From contig NZ_WQNE01000036.1 of the NCBI RefSeq assembly GCF_009759665.1, positions 16,014 through 80,013 of the forward strand: a DNA stretch of 64,000 nt. The letters are read 5' to 3'. The notes beneath the pieces are model-generated. The model searched no databases and was not told the origin of the DNA. It saw only the letters and a program-made list of their open reading frames with translations. The DNA is from Bradyrhizobium cajani (GTDB lineage Bacteria > Pseudomonadota > Alphaproteobacteria > Rhizobiales > Xanthobacteraceae). Shown here piece after piece: positions 1-9,507 of the stretch (the first letter of the stretch is position 1; each line of letters opens with the position of its first letter). Position numbers and translations under genes: made by a program.

Positions 1-31
1 ACGCTATCGCTCCATCCGGGCTAGCCGCTCC

Positions 32-1654
<1,623 letters not shown>

Positions 1655-1774
1655 GGGGTCTTTGGGGGATTTTTGCGTTGCAGCGTCATAGGCCATGCCG
1701 ACGGCCAGGGGAAGCCCGGCCGCACCCGGATTTCGCCCCGCCGGACGCCAAATTCCTGCAATCCGCCCTGAGGC

Positions 1775-3373
1775 TTAGGGTTTGTAGACCTCCACGGTCT
1801 GCATCATGCCCATCTCCTCGTGGTTCATCATGTGGCAGTGGAGCATGAACACGCCGGTGAAATCGAGGAAGCGGGATCGGAACACGACCTGCCCGCCCTT
1901 GCGCTCGACGATCACGGAATCCCGCCATTCCGGCGTCGCCAGCGGCTTGCCGTTGACCGAGACCACCTGGAACGGATTGGTGTGGATATGGAAGACGTGG
2001 TCGTCATGCTCATGCGTGTTGACGATCGTCCACTCCTCGACCGCCCCGAGCTTGACCCGATGATCGATGCGGGCGGGGTCGAACTTCTTGCCGTCGATGA
2101 AGAAGCCGAACTCCTGCCAATGGCCGGCGGCGTCGGCCTCCGGCGCGGTCGCCGACAGCACCACCTTGCGGCGGTTGGTGATCTCGGTGTCCTTGATGGA
2201 CGCGAGCGGCGCCGGGGGCAGTGCGCGCGGTAGCTTCATGTCCATCGGCGCGCCCGACACCACGACCCGCGCCAGCGGGCCGACCGGCGACGGATGGCCC
2301 TGGTCATAGGGCGCGGCGTTGAACCCATAGGTGCCGGGGCCGCCTGCCTTGACCAGGATGTCCGCGCGCTGGCCCGGCGCGATCAGGAGCTGCTTCAGCG
2401 GCTGCACGGCACCGAGCTGGATGCCGTCATAGGCGATCGCGTGCAGCTCGTGCTTCTCGAGGTCGAGCAGCATGTCGTCCTGATAGGCGGCATTGAGGAT
2501 GCGCCAGCGCTGCACCTCGCCGGGGCGCATCTCGATGACGGGCCGCCGCTGGCCGTTGATCGCGAGGAAACGCGTCGCCGTCTCCGGGAACAGCGTCTCG
2601 AAATTCTCGATCATGCCGCTCGCATCGAACACCACCTGGCTCAGGACCAGCAGCCGCTCGCGCGCGGCCACGATCTCCGGCACGTCGGCGAAATCGCCCT
2701 CGACGATGACGGCGCCCACCATGCCGCTCGACATCTGGATGTCGGCGCTGCCGTGGTGGTGCGGGTGATACCAGTAGGTGCCGCGCGTGTGGTCGGCCGG
2801 CAGCGCGATCTCGATATTGTAGCTGTGGCCGGGCGCCATCGAGCGCATCACGTTGTCGGCGATCCCGCTCGGGCTCGCATGCGCGCCGTGAAAATGGAAA
2901 TTGGTGTTGTTGAACTGATGCGGGTGGCTGATGTCGGCGGGCAGCCCGTCGCGGTTCGGCGGCAGGTCGTTGATCATCTTGATCCGCAGGGTCTCGCCGG
3001 GCTTCATGCGCAGGGTCGGACCGGGGCTGCCGCCCTCGTAGGACCTGACATAGAGCCTGACCCCGCCGATCTGGCGATAGGCGTAGCCGACGCGCAAGGT
3101 CGTGCTCAGTACGCCGTCGACGGACCGCCGCACCTCGGGCTCAACCAGCGGCTGATCCATCGCCGGAACCGGCGGTTCCGGCACCATGCCCATCGTCGGC
3201 GACATGTCCGCGGTGTGCGAAGCGCCCGCGTGGTTGTGCATCGCATGCTGGGCCGTCGCGGTGCCCGCCATCAGCGACAGCGCGCCGGCCGCACCGAGCA
3301 ATTGGCGCCGCGACAGTGTGGTCGTGCCGGTCACGAAGCTGGCCGAAGATCCATCGCTCGGATCGTGCTGCAT
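1775..3373 (-). CDS. Tat-exported multicopper oxidase
   Basis: Three-domain periplasmic multicopper oxidase of 532 residues, predicted to oxidise a metal ion or small organic substrate and reduce oxygen to water. The N-terminus has a twin-arginine signal (SRRQLLGAAG followed by a hydrophobic stretch to TATAQ) and then a His/Met-rich segment. All four copper motifs are present: HFHG, WYHPHHHG, HEHDDHVFHIH and, at the C-terminus, HCHMMNHEEMGMM, so the type 1 site and trinuclear centre look intact. The ATG at 3373 follows GGGGAACTCAG; another ATG at 3403 is possible. It is divergent from the molybdenum-hydroxylase operon, with about 245 bases between them, and may act in the same compartment. 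Laccase, cuprous oxidase and bilirubin-oxidase-like roles are not distinguishable by eye. Confidence 0.92.
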   Translation of the reverse strand: MQHDPSDGSSASFVTGTTTLSRRQLLGAAGALSLMAGTATAQHAMHNHAGASHTADMSPTMGMVPEPPVPAMDQPLVEPEVRRSVDGVLSTTLRVGYAYRQIGGVRLYVRSYEGGSPGPTLRMKPGETLRIKMINDLPPNRDGLPADISHPHQFNNTNFHFHGAHASPSGIADNVMRSMAPGHSYNIEIALPADHTRGTYWYHPHHHGSADIQMSSGMVGAVIVEGDFADVPEIVAARERLLVLSQVVFDASGMIENFETLFPETATRFLAINGQRRPVIEMRPGEVQRWRILNAAYQDDMLLDLEKHELHAIAYDGIQLGAVQPLKQLLIAPGQRADILVKAGGPGTYGFNAAPYDQGHPSPVGPLARVVVSGAPMDMKLPRALPPAPLASIKDTEITNRRKVVLSATAPEADAAGHWQEFGFFIDGKKFDPARIDHRVKLGAVEEWTIVNTHEHDDHVFHIHTNPFQVVSVNGKPLATPEWRDSVIVERKGGQVVFRSRFLDFTGVFMLHCHMMNHEEMGMMQTVEVYKP

Positions 3374-3618
3374 CTGAGTTCCCCAACCCCTTGTTGACGC
3401 CATTCGTCTTTCAATTTGATTCGACTGCAAGGCAAGTGAAATCGATTTCTCAATCCGGGCACGAACGCAAGCACCACCTTCATCGGATGTAAACGCCCCT
3501 GCGGTTTCTATGCCCGCATGACGAATCATGACAGCTTCAGGCCAGCGTTGGCGCGTACCAATCAGGCACCGATGCCGTCAGCATCGTAGCCCTCACAGCC
3601 CTGTACAAGGATCAGATC

Positions 3619-6390
3619 ATGCGGCCTTCGCGACGCGCGTTCGTGAAGTGGTTGTCGGCGGGAGGCATTTCAGTCAGCCTGTCGCATCTCGGATTGGCGA
3701 AGGAAGCTCCTTTCGCGTCGCACGAGACGCTCCCGGGACGCGGCAATTTCAATCCCGCGACGATGGGCGCAGGCCGCGTCGACGGCGTCGCCAAGGTCAC
3801 AGGCGCAAAGCTCTACGCGTCCGATTTCCGCGCCAACGACCTGCCCGGCTGGCCGCAGATCACCTCGCATGCGATCCTGGTGCGCGCCAATGACGCCACA
3901 CATGTCTACACCGGGCTGGACCTCGCCCGCCTGAAGGGCGCGCTGAAGCCGTCCGTCGTGGTCACCGCCGCCGATCTCGATCGCATCGGCACGCAGGTTC
4001 CCGAGTTCTACGCCGGCGACCTGTTCTGCCCGCTCGGCAAGACGCCGCTCTACCTGGGGCAGCCGGTCGCGCTGCTGATCTTCGGGACATTCGACGCCTT
4101 CGACCAGGCGCGGCTCGCCCTGCGCGACGGCACCTTCGTCAAGTTCGGCGAGGAAACCGGCCCGGTGATCGTGCCCGATTACGGCGCCTACCGTTTCACG
4201 CGCGTGGCGGGCCCCTCGCCCGACAAGCCCGACGTCTATTCGCCGATCCAGGCCGGCTGGGTCTCGCCCAAGAAGGTGCAGAGCGCCGCGCTGCCGGTGT
4301 GGTCGCCGCTCGCGAAGGACATGCCGCCCGATTACGCCAGGGCCGCGAAACATGGCGAGCAGATCCGGGCCGAGCTTGCCGCGGACGATGCTTCGCTGCT
4401 GGTGCTCGATCGCGAGTTCGAGACGCAGTCGGTCGACCCGATGTTCCTGGAGCCGGAATGCGGGCTCGCCTGGTACAACAACAAGGGCGGCAATCTCGAG
4501 CTCGTGCTCGGCGTGCAGTCGCCCTATGAGGCCGCCGAGTCGCTCGCGCATCTCCTGGCCAAGGCCCGCGCGCCCTACAAGCCGTCGCAGATCAACGCGC
4601 AATTCGCTCATGTCGGCGGCGGCTTCGGCGGCCGCGATCACACGCCGTTCATCCTCTATGTCGCGCTGGCCGCGCTGTTCTTCCCCGGTAAGCCGGTGCG
4701 GCTGGCGCATGACCGCTACCAGCAGTTTCAGGGCGGCATCAAGCGCCACCCGATCAAGATGCGCTCGCGCATCGGCATCGACCGCGCAACCGGGGTCATC
4801 AAGGCCTTCGCCGCCGATCACGTGCTCGACGGCGGCGGCCTCGCCAACTTCTCCGCCAACGTTGCCGTGGTCGCCGCTACCGGCGCGATCGGCATCTATG
4901 ACATTCCCAAGGTCGACGTCACCACGGTCGCGATGCACTCGCGCGGCGTGACCGCGGGCTCGATGCGCGGCTACGGCACGCTGCAAACCATGACCGCGCT
5001 CGAAGTGCTGATCGACGAAGCCGCCGGCGAGCTCAAGCTCGATCCGATCGAATTCCGCCGTCGCAATGCCCTGAAGCAGAACGGCCGGACCATGACCGGC
5101 AATCCCTACATCGTTTCGGTGCGCACGCCGGAAATCCTCGACAAGCTCGAAAAGCATCCGATCTGGCAGCAGCGCGCGCAGTTCCGGCAGGCGTCCTCGG
5201 ACAGGCTGGTCGGCACCGGCGTTGCCTGCGTGACCAAGGATTACGGCTCCGGCGCGGACTGCTCGCTCGGGCGCGTCGAGCTCGGCGCCGACGGCAGGAT
5301 CGCGATCTTCTGCGATCACGTCGAGATGGGCAACGGCATCGGCACCGCGCTGGCGAACCGCGTCGCCGCGCATCTCGGCGCGATCGCCGACGAAGTCTCG
5401 GTCGCCCGCGTCGACAGCTACGACATGCTCGGTCTCGTCACCTCGGGCGATCCCTACACCATGGACCAGAAGACCCAGGACGCCGCGGCGAGGAATCCGC
5501 GTTGGGTACCGTCGATCAGCTCGGCGACGTCGGCCTCGATCGGCGCCCATGTCGGCACGCATTCCTCGGCGGAGGCCGCCCGCGTCATCTTCCGTTTCGG
5601 CCTGTGGCCCGCGGCGCTGGAGCTATGGCGCATCCCGAAGATCGACCCGCGCGCCCGGCAATGGGCAACCGCGCGGTGGGAGAATGGGCAGCTCGTGATG
5701 CCCGGCCTCGAACCGCTGGCGCTGCCTGCGCTTGCCGCAACCGCTCATGCGCGCGGCTTCGTCACCGGCGCGGTCGCCCACAGCTTCTCCCGCTGGGCCT
5801 GGTCGCGGGCGCGCTTCGCCCTGCCCGGCGAGCAATATCGCGCCGACATCGACGCGCTGGCGATCCGCCGCGGCAACGGCAAGTTCGAGCGGATCAACCG
5901 GACCAGCGTCAAGTTTCCGCCGACGGACAACAACCGGATCGGCACCGCCTACACCTCGATGTGCGGCACGGTCGTCCGCGTCGAGATCGAGCGCGCGACC
6001 GGAGCCTTGCGCATCGCCAAGGCCTACAGCGTGTTCGAATGCGGCACCGCGCTCGTGCCCGAGGTCGTGATCGGCCAGTCCCATGGCGGCTTTGCCATGG
6101 GCGTCGGCTACGCGCTGCTGGAAACCCTGCCGCCGTTCGAAGGCGGCCCCGGCAATGGCGAGTGGAATCTCGGACGCTACCTGATCGCGCGCGGCTCCGA
6201 CCTGCCCTTGCGCGATCTCGAAATCGAGATGCTCAAGCCGCTGACGCCGGACGAGGCACCGAAGGGCATGGCCGAAGTCGTCATGATCCCGATCGTGCCG
6301 GCGCTGATCAATGCGATTCACGATGCCACCGGCCACCGCTTCCGCGCGCTGCCGGTCACCGCAAACCTATTGAAGGGAGTGCTCGCGTGA
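3619..6390 (+). CDS. Tat-exported molybdenum hydroxylase, large (molybdopterin-binding) subunit
   Basis: Large subunit of a xanthine-oxidase-family enzyme, closest in style to isoquinoline 1-oxidoreductase or periplasmic aldehyde dehydrogenase beta subunits. The start MRPSRRAFVKWLSAGG is a twin-arginine signal, so the folded complex should be exported. Visible cofactor motifs are HVGGGFGGRDH in the middle, SMRGYGT (molybdopterin contact) and EAPKGMAEV near the C-terminus, whose Glu fits the catalytic base position. 923 residues is longer than the roughly 730-780 usual for isoquinoline-type subunits. AAGGA lies seven bases before the ATG. Its stop overlaps the start of the 2Fe-2S subunit (GTGA), and a cytochrome follows, making a three-gene operon. 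The substrate is unknown. Confidence 0.9.
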   Translation: MRPSRRAFVKWLSAGGISVSLSHLGLAKEAPFASHETLPGRGNFNPATMGAGRVDGVAKVTGAKLYASDFRANDLPGWPQITSHAILVRANDATHVYTGLDLARLKGALKPSVVVTAADLDRIGTQVPEFYAGDLFCPLGKTPLYLGQPVALLIFGTFDAFDQARLALRDGTFVKFGEETGPVIVPDYGAYRFTRVAGPSPDKPDVYSPIQAGWVSPKKVQSAALPVWSPLAKDMPPDYARAAKHGEQIRAELAADDASLLVLDREFETQSVDPMFLEPECGLAWYNNKGGNLELVLGVQSPYEAAESLAHLLAKARAPYKPSQINAQFAHVGGGFGGRDHTPFILYVALAALFFPGKPVRLAHDRYQQFQGGIKRHPIKMRSRIGIDRATGVIKAFAADHVLDGGGLANFSANVAVVAATGAIGIYDIPKVDVTTVAMHSRGVTAGSMRGYGTLQTMTALEVLIDEAAGELKLDPIEFRRRNALKQNGRTMTGNPYIVSVRTPEILDKLEKHPIWQQRAQFRQASSDRLVGTGVACVTKDYGSGADCSLGRVELGADGRIAIFCDHVEMGNGIGTALANRVAAHLGAIADEVSVARVDSYDMLGLVTSGDPYTMDQKTQDAAARNPRWVPSISSATSASIGAHVGTHSSAEAARVIFRFGLWPAALELWRIPKIDPRARQWATARWENGQLVMPGLEPLALPALAATAHARGFVTGAVAHSFSRWAWSRARFALPGEQYRADIDALAIRRGNGKFERINRTSVKFPPTDNNRIGTAYTSMCGTVVRVEIERATGALRIAKAYSVFECGTALVPEVVIGQSHGGFAMGVGYALLETLPPFEGGPGNGEWNLGRYLIARGSDLPLRDLEIEMLKPLTPDEAPKGMAEVVMIPIVPALINAIHDATGHRFRALPVTANLLKGVLA

Positions 6391-6911
6391 CGACCCTCAG
6401 CCTCACCATCAACGGCCGCAAGCACGGTCCGATGGACGTCCGCGACGACCTCTCGATGAACGATTTCCTGCGCGAGATGCTCGGCATGACCGGCACGAAG
6501 TTCGGCTGCGGCGCCGCGCAATGCCTGAGCTGCGCCATCATCGTCGAAGAGCCCGACGGCACCAGCTACACCAGCCCGACCTGCGTCGCGCCCGCCGTGA
6601 ATTTCGACGGCAAGTCGATCCGCACCGTCGAGGGTCACGCCCGGGATGGCCAGCTCTCGGCCCTGCAAAAAGCCTTCATCGATCATTTCGCCTTCCAGTG
6701 CGGCTACTGCACCGCCGGCTTCCTCAACGAAGGCCAGGTGCTGCTCGAACGTCTGGCGCGCGCGCCGGTGCCGCGCGAGGCGCTGGAGCAGACCATCGCG
6801 GATGCGCTCGATGGTCATCTCTGCCGCTGCACCGGCTACATCAAGTATCACGAGGCGGTGCGCGACGTGATCCTTGCCGATTCAAATCGCTATCTCATCG
6901 CGACCAAGTGA
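6387..6911 (+). CDS. 2Fe-2S subunit of the molybdenum hydroxylase
   Basis: Small iron-sulfur subunit, 174 residues, carrying electrons from the molybdopterin site. The N-terminal plant-type ferredoxin domain has the Cys pattern CGAAQCLSC plus a fourth Cys in SPTC; the C-terminal helical domain has CGYC and CRC, the two arms of the second 2Fe-2S cluster (FQCGYCTAGF and HLCRCTGY). The start is GTG at 6387, overlapping the previous stop by GTGA, with a GAAGGGAG ribosome site inside the upstream gene: translational coupling. It has no signal peptide, consistent with co-export on the large subunit's Tat signal. Confidence 0.93.
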   Translation: MTTLSLTINGRKHGPMDVRDDLSMNDFLREMLGMTGTKFGCGAAQCLSCAIIVEEPDGTSYTSPTCVAPAVNFDGKSIRTVEGHARDGQLSALQKAFIDHFAFQCGYCTAGFLNEGQVLLERLARAPVPREALEQTIADALDGHLCRCTGYIKYHEAVRDVILADSNRYLIATK

Positions 6912-6918
6912 GCGGCCA

Positions 6919-7536
6919 ATGATCTCCGACGCGCGGTTCAAGATGGTTGCCGTGATCGCGGCGCTCGCCGGCAGTCTCGGCGCGGGCTACGCTGCCTCGG
7001 ACACGGCGAGCCACGCGCTGGCTTCACCCGAGAGCTTCGCCGGCATCGCCGACACCGAGAAGCGCTCGGCCGCGATCTTCACCGAGCTCGGCAAGGTGCT
7101 GACGCATCCGCGCTGCACCAACTGCCACCCGGCCGGCGACAGCCCGCGCCAGGGCGACAATCCGCGCCTGCACCAGCCGCCGGTCACGCGCGGCGCCGAC
7201 GGTCACGGCGTGGTGGCGATGCGCTGCCACAGCTGCCACCAGAAGGCCAATTTCGAGCCCGGCCGCGTCCCCGGTCATCCCGAATGGCACCTCGCGCCGC
7301 GCGAGATGGCGTGGGAGGGCAAGACCATCGGCGAAATTTGCGAGCAGATCAGGGATCCCGCGCGCAACGGCGGGCGCAAGGTGGACGAGCTGATCGATCA
7401 CATCGGCAAGGACACGCTGGTGGGCTGGGCCTGGAAGCCCGGCTTCGGCCGTTCGCCGGTGCCGGGCACGCAGGCGCAAGCCGGCGCGCTGGTCGAAGCC
7501 TGGGTGAAGACCGGAGCCGCCTGTCCCGCGCCGTGA
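6919..7536 (+). CDS. Periplasmic two-haem c-type cytochrome-like protein
   Basis: Predicted exported electron-transfer protein of 205 residues. After a hydrophobic signal segment (MVAVIAALAGSLGAGYA) come two CxxCH haem sites, CTNCH and CHSCH, about 40 residues apart. The rest has no familiar domain to my eye; a comparable gene often accompanies isoquinoline-1-oxidoreductase-type enzymes. It starts seven bases after the 2Fe-2S subunit stop and is the last gene of the operon, so it is the likely electron acceptor of the molybdenum enzyme, passing electrons to the respiratory chain or to the neighbouring multicopper oxidase (inference). Confidence 0.85.
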   Translation: MISDARFKMVAVIAALAGSLGAGYAASDTASHALASPESFAGIADTEKRSAAIFTELGKVLTHPRCTNCHPAGDSPRQGDNPRLHQPPVTRGADGHGVVAMRCHSCHQKANFEPGRVPGHPEWHLAPREMAWEGKTIGEICEQIRDPARNGGRKVDELIDHIGKDTLVGWAWKPGFGRSPVPGTQAQAGALVEAWVKTGAACPAP

Positions 7537-7685
7537 CGAGGCACCAGGCGAGGACTTCTAAACATCGGCCTCCGCTTCCAAGGGCAAAGCGGAAGTCGTT
7601 TCGCTTGGTCGTCGTCGACGGCTTGTGACCCCGTTGCGGAAATCGTGCCTGCTGGTGAGCAGTCGATGTCTGTGTCGCAAACAAT

Positions 7686-8195
7686 TCAGTGCCGCGAGAG
7701 ATCCTTTGCCATAAGAACCAGGTCGTAATAGCGGCCAGCTTGCTTCAGAGCGTTCTTCTCGACGCCGTACTCCAGGAAGCCCAATCTCGCGTAAAGATTC
7801 CGCGCCTGTTCATTGTCCACCACCACGCTGAGCTGGATCAGCTCAACTTGCTGTTGGGCGTGATTGCATACCTCTTCGACCAACCGTCGACCGACCTTGG
7901 CATTCCTTGCGGCGGGTCGAACGTACATTCCCCAAAGCGCGCCTTTGTGAGCTTCTTTCCGGCCCTGTTGGACAGCAAAGCCAACAATGCCGACGAGCTC
8001 TGTGTCGCGGAACGCGCCGAGCACTGTAGAATTGCCGAGCCGATCCGAGAACAAACTCAGCGGCTGAGCATCTTCAACCTCGAAGGTGCTACCGAACGCT
8101 TCCGGGTTGGCTTGGAGAGCCTCCAGTCGAATGTCTCGATAGAGGACCGCGTCCTCCCGTGCGAGGCGACGTATCTCAAAGTCGTCGTCGGTCAT
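7686..8195 (-). CDS. GNAT family N-acetyltransferase
   Basis: Single-domain GNAT protein of 169 residues, expected to transfer an acetyl group from acetyl-CoA to an amine on a small molecule or protein. The N-terminus EIRRLAREDA is the usual first strand; motif A is MYVRPAARNAKVGRRLVEE, where the acetyl-CoA loop reads RNAKVG in place of the commoner Q/RxxGxG; NEQARNLYARLGF is the standard motif B. Monocistronic, at the edge of the accessory stretch that runs to about 15.5 kb. The substrate cannot be inferred. Confidence 0.87.
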   Translation of the reverse strand: MTDDDFEIRRLAREDAVLYRDIRLEALQANPEAFGSTFEVEDAQPLSLFSDRLGNSTVLGAFRDTELVGIVGFAVQQGRKEAHKGALWGMYVRPAARNAKVGRRLVEEVCNHAQQQVELIQLSVVVDNEQARNLYARLGFLEYGVEKNALKQAGRYYDLVLMAKDLSRH

Positions 8196-8229
8196 TCTTC
8201 GGCTTCACCAGCAGGCAAGAAATATTCCT

Positions 8230-8356
8230 AAAGCATGATCCGGAAAAGTGCGGCGGTTTTCCCTCGCGACAAACGCGGAACGCGTTTGCGCGGAGATCAT
8301 GCTCAAACAACAACCTAAAGCGCGATGACGATTCATCCTAATCTCATCGCGCTTTA
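8230..8356. repeat. Interspersed palindromic repeat, copy 1
   Basis: A 127-base extragenic element. Its left end (taaagcatgatccggaaaag) and right end (catcgcgctttag) match, in reverse orientation, the element at 14428-14530. The right part is itself an inverted repeat: aaagcgcgatga and tcatcgcgcttt flank a short centre. No coding potential. It has the look of a short non-autonomous or REP-like element. Confidence 0.85.
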
Positions 8357-8522
8357 GTTTGTGAGTTGCACGAGATAACTTCTGCGACACCGCAAATCCA
8401 GAGAAGCTCGACTTCTGATTTTGGCCCGGAGACGACCCAAGCTCCGGCCGCTCTTATGCCTGCTGTCGGTGGTAAATCGGACGTGAGACCGCGCTCGCCG
8501 AGCGGCACGCTGTTCGCAATCC

Positions 8523-8729
8523 TTACTCCGACAAAAGAGTTATGTAGTCACAATGTAGGACTGTTGGTCTTGCATCCCCATCCAAGAGCACTGTAACGCC
8601 GCTGGTGCGCCGGCTGAGTTCGACAATCGTGCCGGTTTCGTGAGCCAAGTCCGGGCATCGAAGCGCGCCAAGCTTGCTTATTTTGAAACGGGCGCCGACG
8701 GCAAATCTGCCTGCTTCACGAGCAATCAT
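8523..8729 (-). CDS. Small conserved-looking hypothetical protein
   Basis: 68-residue acidic/basic mixed protein containing RFKISKLGALRCPDLAHETGTIVEL and a following beta-rich segment ending HCDYITLLSE. It reads like a small beta-barrel (SH3/KOW-like) domain, but I do not recognise a named family. The open frame continues to an ATG at 8774, but that codon is embedded in a good -10 hexamer, so the ATG at 8729, with GGAT about eight bases before it, is preferred. Monocistronic. Confidence 0.6.
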   Translation of the reverse strand: MIAREAGRFAVGARFKISKLGALRCPDLAHETGTIVELSRRTSGVTVLLDGDARPTVLHCDYITLLSE

Positions 8730-8772
8730 TTCAGAATCCGAATTAATGAAAAAAGCATGATTTAAGGTGACC

Positions 8773-8800
8773 ATTATAGCGCAATCTGCAAATTACGCAA
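8773..8800 (-). promoter_or_regulatory. Probable sigma-70 promoter of the gene ending at 8523
   Basis: On the minus strand TTGCGT (8800-8795) and TATAAT (8778-8773) are separated by 16 bases. Transcription would start near 8765 and give a leader of about 35 bases before the ATG at 8729. Confidence 0.5.
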
Positions 8801-9507
8801 CCTAAGGTGCGTATCAGGGAGCGCGCTCGGATGTGAGCTCCGCGACCGTGCTATTCTGAGTGCCGGACCATCGTGCACGTCGAATGCGGGAGGTCGGCTA
8901 TTGGCCCGCAGCGACGAACCGTTAGGCCATCGCAACGTCGTCTCTCGGGCACAGATCGGACACGAAAAGGCTCGTGCCGGACCGACGCTCGTGACCTCGT
9001 TCTAATGCCCCTCATGAGACTCAGCGCGAGCCATTCCGGGTTTGACCCGAAGCCGACCTATGTCGTCTCTCTACCTGCTCGGACTGACGCGATGATGATC
9101 CCAACGATCGCACTTAAGTCGGCTTGTGGCCCATCAGCGAAGTGGCAGCCCGCCTAACTGAAGTCCGCTGAGCGAGGTATGCCGGACTAGATTTGCTCAG
9201 GTTGAGTTCTTCGCGTTTTGCCCCAAAGCGGAAGTCGTCCAAAGATCAGGCGTCTTTTCAGGACGCACGGGATCGTATACTCTTTGAATAGCTGTCGTCG
9301 CAGGCGGGAAAATGCCGAATTCCTCGCAGGATTGAACAGACAGCAATCGTGCCATCGGCAAGCATTGCACTCAAATCACCGACTTCCTTTTTTCGCCGGT
9401 CCTTCAGCATTCGCATCCTAACGCGAGTGCGCGTAAGCGCGACTGAATGCCATTTGAGTCCTGAAAGCGCGGCCCCAGAGCGGTGCCTGCGAGAGAGGAG
9501 AATCTCC
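8801..9507. other. Gene-poor interval with degenerate repeat
   Basis: About 700 bases between the small gene at 8523 and the haloperoxidase-like gene. Open frames here have no start context or recognisable product. The one clear structure is the degenerate repeat at 9127-9216. A ribosome site (gagaggag, 9491-9500) belongs to the next gene. Confidence 0.55.
9127..9216. repeat. Degenerate dispersed repeat, copy 1 (with 14063-14150)
   Basis: Begins tggcccatcagcgaag and ends near gttgagttcttcgcg. The stretch at 14063-14150 has the same order of blocks in the same orientation (tggcccatcagcgaag, gtccgct, atttgct, gttgagt) with many substitutions. Both copies are broken by stops, so they look like relics of a shared ancestral segment. 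Confidence 0.65.

Noticed and set aside
3670..5562. Long minus-strand frame opposite the molybdenum hydroxylase
   Set aside because: Antisense of conserved cofactor motifs; no start context or domain.
8873..9157. 94-codon frame in the gap before the haloperoxidase-like gene
   Set aside because: No ribosome site, composition unlike genes here, overlaps a degenerate repeat.
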